The translations under genes were made by a program, and so were the position numbers. A stretch of 62,350 nt of DNA from NCBI GenBank assembly GCA_022484565.1, contig JAKVKZ010000009.1, positions 1 through 62,350 of the forward strand. The letters run 5' to 3'. Shown piece by piece: positions 33,864-42,306 of this stretch. Position 1 is the first letter of the stretch; the number at the start of each line of letters is the position of its first letter. Source of the stretch: Muribaculaceae bacterium (GTDB lineage: Bacteria > Bacteroidota > Bacteroidia > Bacteroidales > Muribaculaceae). The notes under the pieces were generated by a model. That model saw nothing but the letters and a program-made list of their open reading frames with translations, did not search any database and was not told the DNA's origin.

Positions 33864-33865
33864 TA
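33793..33865 (+). repeat. 73-bp direct repeat, left copy (mtgA 3' end)
   Basis: These 73 bases, from codon TAT of the tail through the TGA stop and two more bases, recur at 35607-35679 with 71 matches. Both mismatches are third-base synonymous changes (GCC/GCA, AGC/AGT). Confidence 0.9.
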
Positions 33866-34014
33866 ACTTCAGGCATATTGGTAGCACATTTATTTAGAAT
33901 CTAAATATCAAATTCATAAACTCACAATCCACATTCTCTGTCACTGAATTTGCTGATAGGTTCTTGTTTATATTCATATTTTGAATAGATATACCATTAA
34001 ATTAATAAATATGC

Positions 34015-34083
34015 GCCAAATGGCATATCAGATTTAAGCCAAATTCCATATCAGAATCAAGCCAAATCATATAATAATTCAGC
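34015..34083. repeat. 23-bp-period repeats upstream of ATPase 2
   Basis: gccaaat occurs at 34015, 34038 and 34061, exactly 23 bp apart; the first two units also share catatcaga and a final aa. The sequence is unlike the array of ATPase 1, but period and copy number are the same. The array ends about 30 bases before the -7 box of ATPase 2. Confidence 0.75.
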
Positions 34084-34111
34084 TAATTAATTTATTGCCA
34101 ATAATTTTATG

Positions 34112-34119
34112 TATATTTG
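34112..34119 (+). promoter_or_regulatory. -7 box of ATPase 2
   Basis: TATATTTG, 23 bases before ATG 34143; a weak -33-like ttattg is at about 34092. Confidence 0.5.
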
Positions 34120-34142
34120 CAGTATCGAAACATTTGATTGAT

Positions 34143-35420
34143 ATGTTGGAAGAATATAGAAATAGAATAGCAGATGCTTTGCTTGTTAGAAAATTAGCAG
34201 GTAAAGGTGCTGTGTTGATTGAAGGTCCAAAGTGGTGTGGTAAGACTACTACTGCAGAGCAGCATGCACGTAGTGTTATCTATATGGCAGACAACAAACG
34301 GAGAAACACATATTTAGAATTGGCTGATATTGACCCCGACGCTCTATTGGATGGGGACACGCCACACTTAATAGATGAATGGCAAATAGCGCCGACTTTA
34401 TGGGATGCAGTAAGATTTGCTGTTGACCATCGCAAAGGATTAGGACATTTCATATTGACTGGGTCAGCCGTGCCTGCTGACACAAAAGACATAGTACACA
34501 CTGGTACGGGTAGATTCAGCTGGCTAATGATGCGTCCCATGACTCTTTGGGAATCAGGAGATTCAAATGGCAAAGTTAGCCTCGGAAATATGTTTTCACG
34601 GCCTGAAAGGATAACCGCAACGAATAAACTGAATTTACGGCAAGTGGCATTCTTGACATGTAGAGGTGGTTGGCCTCAGGCAGTCAACTTAGATGGCATA
34701 ATAGCACTGGACCAAGCACGTGATTACTATGACGCGGTTGTAAAACAAGATATAAATAGAGTTGATGGCGTTAATCGCGACTCAACACGAGTTAAACAAT
34801 TAATGCGTAGTTATGCACGTAATCAAGGTGCACAAGCAAGTTTAAGCCTAATCCGTCAGGATATGTTGACAAACGATACAGAAGAACTGTCTATAGAAAC
34901 CGTCAATTCCTACATCAAAGCATTAAAGAAGATTTTCGTTATTGAAGACATGCCAGCATGGAACCCAAATCTACGTTCAAAAACAGCAATTAGGACTTCG
35001 GACACTCGCTATTTTGTTGACCCAAGCATTGCAGCAGCCTCGTTAGGTGTAGGGCCAGAAGATTTATTAAATGACTTGAACTCTTTTGGATTGCTATTTG
35101 AAGCACTTTGCGTTCGTGATTTAAGAGTTTTTGCTCAGGCATTGGATGGAGAAGTATATCATTATCGCGATAAATCAGGACTTGAATGTGATGCAGTAGT
35201 ACACCTTCGAAATGGTTCTTATGGCTTAATCGAGATAAAATTAGGTGGAGATAGGCGTATAGAGGAAGGCGTTCTGACACTTAAGGATTTAGCATCCAAG
35301 ATTGACACTGAGCGTATGAAAGAGCCATCTTTTTTAATGATTCTTACAGCAGTTGGTGATTACGCTTATCGCCGAAAGGACGGCGTGTACATTGTCCCGA
35401 TTGGCTGTTTGAAAAATTAA
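34143..35420 (+). CDS. AAA_14/DUF4143-type ATP-binding protein (ATPase 2)
   Basis: I choose ATG 34143 (425 residues); 16 more codons are open upstream but would include the -7 box. Walker A is GPKWCGKTT (28-36), followed by HLIDEWQ as Walker B and by TGSAVPA, typical of the family. The C-terminal DUF4143 domain ends with ECDAVV (348-353) and LIEIKLGG, where D350, E364 and K366 form a PD-(D/E)XK-like set; ATPase 1 has lost the E and K. The gene is richer in A/T and in AGA and ATA codons than the PUL genes, which suggests transfer. It is alone between 73-bp direct repeats, with a 23-bp-period array in front. Confidence 0.85.
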   Translation: MLEEYRNRIADALLVRKLAGKGAVLIEGPKWCGKTTTAEQHARSVIYMADNKRRNTYLELADIDPDALLDGDTPHLIDEWQIAPTLWDAVRFAVDHRKGLGHFILTGSAVPADTKDIVHTGTGRFSWLMMRPMTLWESGDSNGKVSLGNMFSRPERITATNKLNLRQVAFLTCRGGWPQAVNLDGIIALDQARDYYDAVVKQDINRVDGVNRDSTRVKQLMRSYARNQGAQASLSLIRQDMLTNDTEELSIETVNSYIKALKKIFVIEDMPAWNPNLRSKTAIRTSDTRYFVDPSIAAASLGVGPEDLLNDLNSFGLLFEALCVRDLRVFAQALDGEVYHYRDKSGLECDAVVHLRNGSYGLIEIKLGGDRRIEEGVLTLKDLASKIDTERMKEPSFLMILTAVGDYAYRRKDGVYIVPIGCLKN

Positions 35421-35483
35421 TAAAACACCTCACGCTAATTTTAATTTGACTAAATTATTACTATCGTAGAGAATCAAATAAGT

Positions 35484-35515
35484 TTGTCATTTTGCAAAGG
35501 TTGCAGTATCTTTGC
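35484..35515 (+). promoter_or_regulatory. Promoter pointing out of the ATPase 2 segment
   Basis: TTTG (35484-35487), a 20-base spacer and TATCTTTG (35508-35515) fit the consensus. The transcript would run through the second mtgA tail toward the 38-residue ORF; a 10-codon ORF (from 35531, MVHMTLLDKK) lies at its start. The gap 35421-35824 also holds the direct repeat and the leader of that ORF, nothing else that I recognise. Confidence 0.55.
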
Positions 35516-35606
35516 AGACGAATTGGAATGGTACATATGACGTTACTGGACAAGAAGTAAATAGGGCTACATAGTAGTGGACAAAAAATATCTATTCCAC
35601 ATTGCA

Positions 35607-35679
35607 TATATGCGTGAGCGTCAAGCAAAAATCGTCAGTGAAATGCGCAAAATCAAGCATTCCAATTTTGGCTGCTGAT
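35607..35679 (+). repeat. 73-bp direct repeat, right copy (orphan mtgA tail)
   Basis: Copy of 33793-33865, 1814 bp downstream, with no mtgA body in front. It marks the right edge of the segment carrying ATPase 2. Confidence 0.9.
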
Positions 35680-35776
35680 TAAAGTTTGGCACGATTTATG
35701 ATTATATAATTGATAATGAAAGTTAGGTTTGAAAATATAGAAAATTTAATTGTGATAGACAGCCTTGCGTCATTGT

Positions 35777-35800
35777 GGCACTTAGCTGCCGGTCTTTTTT
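35777..35800 (+). terminator. Weak hairpin with T run in the leader of the 38-residue ORF
   Basis: ggca/tgcc (35777-35790) followed by ggtctttttt. It precedes the Shine-Dalgarno of the small ORF and may be an attenuator. Confidence 0.3.
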
Positions 35801-35824
35801 GCCGGATGAAAGGAGGTGTGAACA

Positions 35825-35941
35825 ATGGGCGCAGCAGGCAATAAAAAAAATAAACCAAAGAGCAAGCACAAGGCTTCGTATCTCGACGACGAGAGTGATG
35901 CTAAGGGCATGATCAATGAGTTCAAGAAAAAAAACAAATAA
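35825..35941 (+). CDS. 38-residue basic protein, unknown
   Basis: ATG 35825 is preceded by AGGAGGTG (35811-35818) at 6 bases spacing, a perfect Shine-Dalgarno that is rare in Bacteroidota. The product begins MGAAGNKKNKPKSKHK, has an acidic middle (YLDDESDAKG) and a basic end (NEFKKKNK). Length and composition resemble small ribosome- or nucleic-acid-associated proteins, but I know no family. A hairpin terminator lies 24 bases after the stop, so this looks like a complete small gene. Confidence 0.55.
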   Translation: MGAAGNKKNKPKSKHKASYLDDESDAKGMINEFKKKNK

Positions 35942-35965
35942 TCAGAATTTACTGATTAAAGGTGA

Positions 35966-36000
35966 AAACGGTCTTGGACACTCTACGCGCAAGGCCGTTT
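35966..36000. terminator. Terminator between the small ORF and the PUL2 regulator
   Basis: Stem aaacggtcttg / caaggccgttt with a 13-base loop, between convergent genes; T-rich sequence follows on both strands. Confidence 0.7.
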
Positions 36001-36008
36001 CCTCTTTA

Positions 36009-38891
36009 CTATGCCAGATTTTGCAGAAATTCAGCCAGATTGTCGTCGCGGCCAAGCCCAAGTTTATGGCGAAGTCGGTAACGGGCAGTTTCAATGCTTC
36101 TGATGGAAGTGTTAAGCAGCGGAGCGATGTCCTTCGACGATAAATCCATCTTCAGGTAAGCACAAAGCCGTTTCTCGTTGGCGTTGATGTTTGGAAAACG
36201 CAAGCTGAGTTTCTTCAGATAATCATCGTAAACGATGTCGAAATTGGCCTCAAACACTTTCCAGTCGTCATCGTGCTTGATGTTATCCTGAATATCACGC
36301 TGTATTTGCTTCAATTTACGCCGGGCCACAGCATTACAGTCTTCGCTGCTGATGTCGTTGATGCTCTCGTTGATGCCCAGCAGAGCCTCGTTTTTGCGGA
36401 TAAGGTTCATAGTAGAGTTGGCGAGTTCCTGCGATTTGTGCTTCAGGTTAAGCTCCAGTTGCTGATTTTTTGCGGCAACAATCTCCTTTTCTTTCATGTC
36501 ATTCTCAATCTGAAATCGCTCCTCCTGTTCCTTCAGCTGCTTCTCTTTTTCCTGCTTGATTCTTATCGCTACCTGCTTGTAATGCTCCTTGATGTAGCGT
36601 TTTGAATAGAAGAAAGCCGAAATCACAAGAGCCACATAAAAGATTATAGCCCAGAGGCTTTCATACCATGGAGGCAGGATTCGGAACGAGAACGAAGTCT
36701 CTTCATATCGACCGTTAACCTTGTTGTGGCTGCGGAGATGGAAAGTATATTTCCCTTGGCTTAAATTGGAATATTCCTTATGGGTCTCGGTTGTGTACTT
36801 GCCTGATTGCCCTTCATCTCCTTCAAGATAATAGCTGTATTCCACGGCATTCTTTTCCTGAAATTCAGGCAGCACAAACTCTATTCGGAGAGAATTAAGG
36901 GAATATGGTATGTCTATGGTCTTATTCTTCTTGTCTTTCTGGTTTTGTGAATAAATCAGTGAGTCGATTTGGTTGTTGATGGAATATACTGAACTGATTT
37001 GCAAAAGCGTTTGTTTCTGTACGAGTTTCTTGCTTGTATTGATTATTGAAAAACCATCTTCTGTACCAAGCAGATACTGATTTGGACCAATTAGCGAAAT
37101 GTCCTCAAAGCCAGGTATTATCTTGGTCTGAAGGCTACGGTAAGTGGTGGAGTCAACCGCATATTTGCCGCTTTGCAGGTAATGTGCAAGTGAGATATAA
37201 TTTGTCGACATCAGCCATAAGTCGCCATTTGGCATCTCCTCCAGCTTAACGGAATTGGGCCTGTAGCCCAAAACGTCATTGATATGCTTGTAGTTGTCGA
37301 TATATTTTGTCTTAGGATTGAACTTGCGGAAGCCGATTGTCGTGGAAAAGAACACTTCTTCCCCGATTTTGCAGGTAAGGTTGTTTTCGCGGTGTCCAAG
37401 CCCGTTTTGTTCACCGTAGCTTTCCACATTCACGAATCTGTGCTGCTCCGTGTTTATCATCAGTCGGTAAATGCCTTTTTGCCAATGTGCAAACCAGATG
37501 TCACCGTTGGCATCTTCCTTGAAGTCACCGCCACTTACGTCGAATCCGCTGACAAAGCCATAAAAGCGCCATGCACCACCCAAATTTTTCATCAGGAAAA
37601 AGCCTTTATAGCAGCAGCCAAGTATATAGCCTGGATTCTTTTTAAGCTCTATAAACCGCCACGTTCCGTTCACCTCCTTGATTTGGCTTGCCTGTCCGCC
37701 GTCTATTATGTAAGCTCCTAAGTCGCATCCACAGAAAACCTTCCCGTCAATCAAGTTGAGCGACCAAATCTGCCCCAAAACTCTGCTGAAAAGTGAAGGT
37801 TGCGAAAGTCTCTCACCGCTGGTGAAAGGCATTGTGTAAAGGCCCTGGTTGGTGCCAAGATACAGTGTAGAGCCAAATAACAGTGACGCATAGCCCGACC
37901 CGTACTGGTTATTGTAGCTGAAGAGGTCATAAATTGGTATTCCCGACATCACATAGTCGATGCCGTTGTCCAGCCCGAGCCAAAGATTGTTGCGGCTGTC
38001 GAACTTCATGGAAAGCACAGTGTTGTTTTGCAGTCCCGATAAAGAGTTCACGAAGGTGTTTTCGCCAGTATTTAGGTCCTTAATTACCAAACCAGCACGT
38101 ACAGTCCCGAATGCTATTTTGTTGTTTCTAATGTCGGCACAGAATATCTGATTGTTTTCCAAATAATTGCTTATGTCAAGATTAAAAATATCAAATTGCC
38201 CATTTGCAAACCTGTAAATGCCATCAAGTGAGGTAACAAAAAGAATCGCCCCGTTGAATGGAAGAATGGCACACACTTTTTTACCCGATAAAGCCTCTGA
38301 ACCTCTGAGATGCACAAATTTCTTCCAATCGAAAACCCACACACCTTTAGTAGAACTGCTTATGTAAAGTCTTCCGCCGACTATCGCCGATTTCTCTATT
38401 TTGTCATTGAATTGGTAAGTTGATGTCCTTTCTGTAATTCTGTCGTAGATAATCACATCGTGGTCGCACTGGAACACCACCTTGTTGCCCTGCTCCATTA
38501 TGTTCCATACCTCAGTACATGAAAATTCTTTGTTCTTCATGCAACTTTTAATTGAATGGTATTGTAGCGTACGCCCGAATGGTATGGTGGAATAGAAGCC
38601 GAACTCATTGTAGGCACCCGCATAGATTCTGTTGTCCCGCTGGTCGTAAAGCACAGAGCGCACATCGGTGTAGTTGATGATTGGGTAAAGTTGCCAAGAA
38701 TCTCCGTTGTAAACAAGCAGACCTCTGTTGTTGGCAAAATAGGTCCAGTCGTTCTTGTCCTGCGTGATGCTCCAATTCTGCTTTCCTGCCATGTACTCGT
38801 CCCTACGCAGATTCCTTACCATTGGAGACTGAGCAAGAACCGAAGCGGAAATTGAGGCGATAAGTGATAATATCAGTAAAAACTTTTTCAT
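36009..38891 (-). CDS. Membrane-spanning propeller/Y_Y_Y/LuxR regulator without kinase (PUL2)
   Basis: A 960-residue protein: signal peptide (SVLAQ), a large periplasmic sensor of two-component-regulator propeller repeats (about 25-660, blades such as NNLWLGLDNGIDYV and NGDIWFAHWQKGIYRL), a Y_Y_Y-type beta-sandwich (about 665-748), one membrane helix (about 756-776), a long coiled coil (KEKQLKEQEERFQIENDM) and a C-terminal LuxR-like helix-turn-helix (KDIAPLLNTSIRSIETARYR). There is no histidine kinase or receiver domain, unlike classical hybrid two-component PUL regulators. It is divergent from susC of PUL2 by 283 bases and likely senses a beta-glucan oligosaccharide and activates that PUL. 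Confidence 0.88.
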   Translation of the reverse strand: MKKFLLILSLIASISASVLAQSPMVRNLRRDEYMAGKQNWSITQDKNDWTYFANNRGLLVYNGDSWQLYPIINYTDVRSVLYDQRDNRIYAGAYNEFGFYSTIPFGRTLQYHSIKSCMKNKEFSCTEVWNIMEQGNKVVFQCDHDVIIYDRITERTSTYQFNDKIEKSAIVGGRLYISSSTKGVWVFDWKKFVHLRGSEALSGKKVCAILPFNGAILFVTSLDGIYRFANGQFDIFNLDISNYLENNQIFCADIRNNKIAFGTVRAGLVIKDLNTGENTFVNSLSGLQNNTVLSMKFDSRNNLWLGLDNGIDYVMSGIPIYDLFSYNNQYGSGYASLLFGSTLYLGTNQGLYTMPFTSGERLSQPSLFSRVLGQIWSLNLIDGKVFCGCDLGAYIIDGGQASQIKEVNGTWRFIELKKNPGYILGCCYKGFFLMKNLGGAWRFYGFVSGFDVSGGDFKEDANGDIWFAHWQKGIYRLMINTEQHRFVNVESYGEQNGLGHRENNLTCKIGEEVFFSTTIGFRKFNPKTKYIDNYKHINDVLGYRPNSVKLEEMPNGDLWLMSTNYISLAHYLQSGKYAVDSTTYRSLQTKIIPGFEDISLIGPNQYLLGTEDGFSIINTSKKLVQKQTLLQISSVYSINNQIDSLIYSQNQKDKKNKTIDIPYSLNSLRIEFVLPEFQEKNAVEYSYYLEGDEGQSGKYTTETHKEYSNLSQGKYTFHLRSHNKVNGRYEETSFSFRILPPWYESLWAIIFYVALVISAFFYSKRYIKEHYKQVAIRIKQEKEKQLKEQEERFQIENDMKEKEIVAAKNQQLELNLKHKSQELANSTMNLIRKNEALLGINESINDISSEDCNAVARRKLKQIQRDIQDNIKHDDDWKVFEANFDIVYDDYLKKLSLRFPNINANEKRLCAYLKMDLSSKDIAPLLNTSIRSIETARYRLRHKLGLGRDDNLAEFLQNLA

Positions 38892-38921
38892 GATTGGAGG
38901 AATTATTCATGTATTACTCTA

Positions 38922-38955
38922 CAAATTTACAAAATTTTAAATAGTGTGGTACAAA
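38922..38955 (-). promoter_or_regulatory. Promoter of the PUL2 regulator
   Basis: On the minus strand TAAATTTG (38929-38922) is a -7 box and TTTG (38955-38952) lies 22 bases upstream. Confidence 0.5.
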
Positions 38956-39102
38956 TGAAAGTATGTTGTTTAACATATAAATAATTATTTATTTGAAAAA
39001 ACAGCAATATAATAAAAAATAGTGAGGAAAAAGTGAGGTAAAAAATTTGGAGAAGTGAGTTTTTGCGAATAGAAAAATGATGTATTAATATTTTATTGGC
39101 CA

Positions 39103-39110
39103 TACATTTG
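39103..39110 (+). promoter_or_regulatory. -7 box of the PUL2 susC gene
   Basis: TACATTTG fits the -7 consensus, 64 bases before susC. No -33 TTTG is at the right distance, as expected for an activator-dependent promoter. Confidence 0.55.
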
Positions 39111-39174
39111 CACCGTCGATTTGATTGACGAGTTGAATTCCGATAACATAAACTAACAAAACATAGGACAAAGA

Positions 39175-42100
39175 ATGAAAAATTTCTGTTTGATTTTATT
39201 ACTTCTAATTTTTACTGTGCAGCTCAAGGCAGAGACACTGCAGGTACAAGGAATAGTGACCTCTCAAGAAGATGGGTTGCCTTTACCGGGAGTAACAGTA
39301 ATAGTGAAAGGCTCATCGGCTGGAACAAGCACCGACATTGATGGCAAGTTCTCCATTCAAGCCTCATCTAATTCCACATTAGTATTCTCATATATAGGAA
39401 CAAAGACGCTTGAGAAAAAAGTGGCAGGCTCAACAATGAATGTGGTGATGCAGCCTAACGCCACAATGCTCGATGAGGTTATTGCAATCGGCTACGGAAC
39501 AATGAAAAAGAGCGACTTGACTGGCTCGGTAGCCACAGTGAGCGCCGACCAACTAAAGAAAACACCTGCTTCAGGACTTGACCAGGCACTGCAGGGACGC
39601 GCAGCAGGCGTGACCGTAAACCTCAATTCAGGCCAACCGGGAGCAAGCGCACAAGTGCGTATCCGTGGTATCGGTACTGTCAACGATGCTAATCCTATAT
39701 ATGTGGTTGATGGAATCATCGTTTCCGACATCAGTTTCTTGAATCCTAACGATATAGAAACCACTGAAGTACTGAAGGATGCTTCGGCTACAGCCATCTA
39801 CGGCTCACGAGGTGCCAACGGCGTTATCCTCGTCACCACCAAAAAGGGTTCGCAGAAAGGACATTCAGAAATATCCTACGACGGCTATATCGGTTGGCAA
39901 AACCGCTGGAAAAAGCTCAACTTGATGAAGCGTGACCAGTTTGTCAATACAATGCTGTCGATGGACGGAATCACCGAATCAGAGCGCAAATATTTTAATA
40001 CCAACGGCTTCAATGCTTGGCTTTCCACCTATCGCCTTGGCAGTGACAAGCATTTCCCGACCGTGCTTTCAGAAAAATATCCTAACGGACTTGACTATTC
40101 CTCAATCGACACCGATTGGCAGGACGAAGTGTTCAATTCCAACGCAATAATACAAAACCACCACGTATCAATCGATGGTGGCACCGACAACGCAACGTAT
40201 TCGTTCAGCGGCAGTTACTTTGACCAAGATGGTACCATAAAAGGTTCAAACTACAAGCGTTACACCATCCGCGCCAACACATCATTCCAAGTGAAGAACT
40301 GGATGAAGATAGGCGAAAACATCACATACGCATATTCCACTGGCCGCAACGCCATGAACAACAATTCCAGCCCGGGCGCATCAATCCTGTCGGCAGCTCT
40401 TGCCATGGCACCATGGGATCCTGTGCGTTATCCCGCTGGTTCAGTAAATAAGAAAGGTGCCGACCTTAGCAATCAAATAAGTGCATCATCAAACTTCAAG
40501 AACGTGGTCAATCCCTATAGCATGGTTGAGAACAACAACCCCAGCTCGAAGGTTGAGCGTTGGGTAGGCGACGTATATATGGAGATTACACCTATTAAGC
40601 ACCTCACTTTCCGCAGCGATGTCAGCGCCGACATCACCACGACCCGCGACCGCAATTACACGCCTAAATACGAACTTTCCACTTACGACAAAAGCGAGAA
40701 CAACTTCCTCTCTACAAGCATGTACCGCTACAGCACAGTCATCTGGAACAACGTGTTGACCTACGCACGCACCATCAAGGACCATGACTTTTCAATAATG
40801 GTAGGTCAGACTGGTGAGGAATACGATATGTACGGTCTCAGTGGTTCAGGCAAGAATATCACCAACGCCGACGATTCCAACCATTGGTATCTGTCGCAGA
40901 CTGAATCATCATCGCGAAACTCGGGCGATGCAGTGAGCCGTTCACGCCGCCTGTCGTTCCTTGGCCGCGCACATTATTCATTCATGAACAAATATCTGGT
41001 GACATTCAATTTCCGCGCCGACGGCAGCAACAAGTTCCCTGAGAACACGTGGGGCTATTTCCCGTCGATGGCACTTGGCTGGAAGATGAGTGAGGAAAGT
41101 TGGATGAAGAATGTGAACCATCTTGATTACCTCAAACTCCGTTTCGGCTGGGGACGTATCGGTAACGACAAAATCGGTAACGACAGCTTCAACCAGACGA
41201 TATTCACCACTGGTCCGACATTCGTTGACTATGTGTTCGGCTCAACGCAGTCGCTTGCCGACGGCGCCACAGTCCTCACCTACATCAATCAGGGCGGAAA
41301 ATGGGAATTGACCGAGACATGGAATGCCGGTATCGACTACAGTTTCTATAAAGGAATGTTAAGTGGCTCAGTGGAATTCTTCCTTCGCGACACAAAGGAC
41401 ATGCTGCTCACAGTGAAAGGCCCTGCCTACATAGGCAACCGCTACGATGCTCAGAAGAATGTCGGCACAGTGCGCAACAAAGGTATTGAAATCACAATAG
41501 GACACAATAACCATATTGGCAATTTCAACTATAGCATCAACGGCAACGTGTCGTTCATCAACAATAAATTGACCGCCCTCAATGGTGGCGAAAAGCAATA
41601 TGGCGCTTACACATTGAATGATGAGGGCTACGCTCTCTACACATTCTACGGATATAAGTATCAAGGCGTGTACCAGACCGATGCCGAGGCAAAAGCCGCC
41701 ATGTGGGGCTACACCGACGCAGCTCAGCCTTATCACGCAGGCGATGCTAAATATCAGGACCTGAATGGCGACGGCTGCATCGACGACAAGGACAAGACCG
41801 ACATAGGCAACCCGTTCCCGTGGATGACCTACGGCCTCAATCTGGGTGCAGAATGGAAAGGCTTCGACATGTCGCTGTTCTTCCAAGGACAAGTGGGCAA
41901 CAAGATATACAACCAAGTGCGTGTACGCACCGAGGGCAGAGGTGTAGAGGCCACCCTCAGCGATAAGATGACCGACGTTTGGACTTCAAACAACATTACA
42001 GGCTCAATACCTAACCCTTACGGCAACAGCGACAATTACGCTGCATCAAGCCGCTTCGTGGAAAGCGGTTCATACTTGCGCCTCAAGAACCTGCAAGTGG

Positions 42101-42288
42101 GTTACACCCTTCCAAAGGTGCTGACCACAAAAGTGGGAATCGACCGTTGCCGCTTCTATGTATCGGCCAACAATCTGCTGACCTGCACAAAATATACCGG
42201 TTACGACCCCGAGGTGGGTGGCGGTGTGGATTACGGCAACTATCCCCAGTCGCGCACAATCATGATGGGAGTGAATCTGAATTTCTAA
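39175..42288 (+). CDS. SusC-like TonB-dependent outer-membrane transporter (PUL2)
   Basis: A 1037-residue SusC protein: signal peptide (VQLKAE), regulatory-like beta-sandwich (about 25-95, GVTVIVKGSSAGTSTDIDGKF), plug with TVNDANPIYVVDG and LKDASATAIYGSRGANGVILV, and a barrel with the usual end (SRTIMMGVNLNF). It imports glucan oligosaccharides with the SusD protein that follows after 18 bases. The -7 box lies 64 bases upstream and the regulator gene is divergent. Confidence 0.95.
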   Translation: MKNFCLILLLLIFTVQLKAETLQVQGIVTSQEDGLPLPGVTVIVKGSSAGTSTDIDGKFSIQASSNSTLVFSYIGTKTLEKKVAGSTMNVVMQPNATMLDEVIAIGYGTMKKSDLTGSVATVSADQLKKTPASGLDQALQGRAAGVTVNLNSGQPGASAQVRIRGIGTVNDANPIYVVDGIIVSDISFLNPNDIETTEVLKDASATAIYGSRGANGVILVTTKKGSQKGHSEISYDGYIGWQNRWKKLNLMKRDQFVNTMLSMDGITESERKYFNTNGFNAWLSTYRLGSDKHFPTVLSEKYPNGLDYSSIDTDWQDEVFNSNAIIQNHHVSIDGGTDNATYSFSGSYFDQDGTIKGSNYKRYTIRANTSFQVKNWMKIGENITYAYSTGRNAMNNNSSPGASILSAALAMAPWDPVRYPAGSVNKKGADLSNQISASSNFKNVVNPYSMVENNNPSSKVERWVGDVYMEITPIKHLTFRSDVSADITTTRDRNYTPKYELSTYDKSENNFLSTSMYRYSTVIWNNVLTYARTIKDHDFSIMVGQTGEEYDMYGLSGSGKNITNADDSNHWYLSQTESSSRNSGDAVSRSRRLSFLGRAHYSFMNKYLVTFNFRADGSNKFPENTWGYFPSMALGWKMSEESWMKNVNHLDYLKLRFGWGRIGNDKIGNDSFNQTIFTTGPTFVDYVFGSTQSLADGATVLTYINQGGKWELTETWNAGIDYSFYKGMLSGSVEFFLRDTKDMLLTVKGPAYIGNRYDAQKNVGTVRNKGIEITIGHNNHIGNFNYSINGNVSFINNKLTALNGGEKQYGAYTLNDEGYALYTFYGYKYQGVYQTDAEAKAAMWGYTDAAQPYHAGDAKYQDLNGDGCIDDKDKTDIGNPFPWMTYGLNLGAEWKGFDMSLFFQGQVGNKIYNQVRVRTEGRGVEATLSDKMTDVWTSNNITGSIPNPYGNSDNYAASSRFVESGSYLRLKNLQVGYTLPKVLTTKVGIDRCRFYVSANNLLTCTKYTGYDPEVGGGVDYGNYPQSRTIMMGVNLNF

Positions 42289-42306
42289 CATTAACAAGCT
42301 ATTAAA

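Noticed and set aside
33793..35679. Classical insertion sequence
   Set aside because: No transposase and no terminal inverted repeats; the flanks are long direct repeats of a host gene end.
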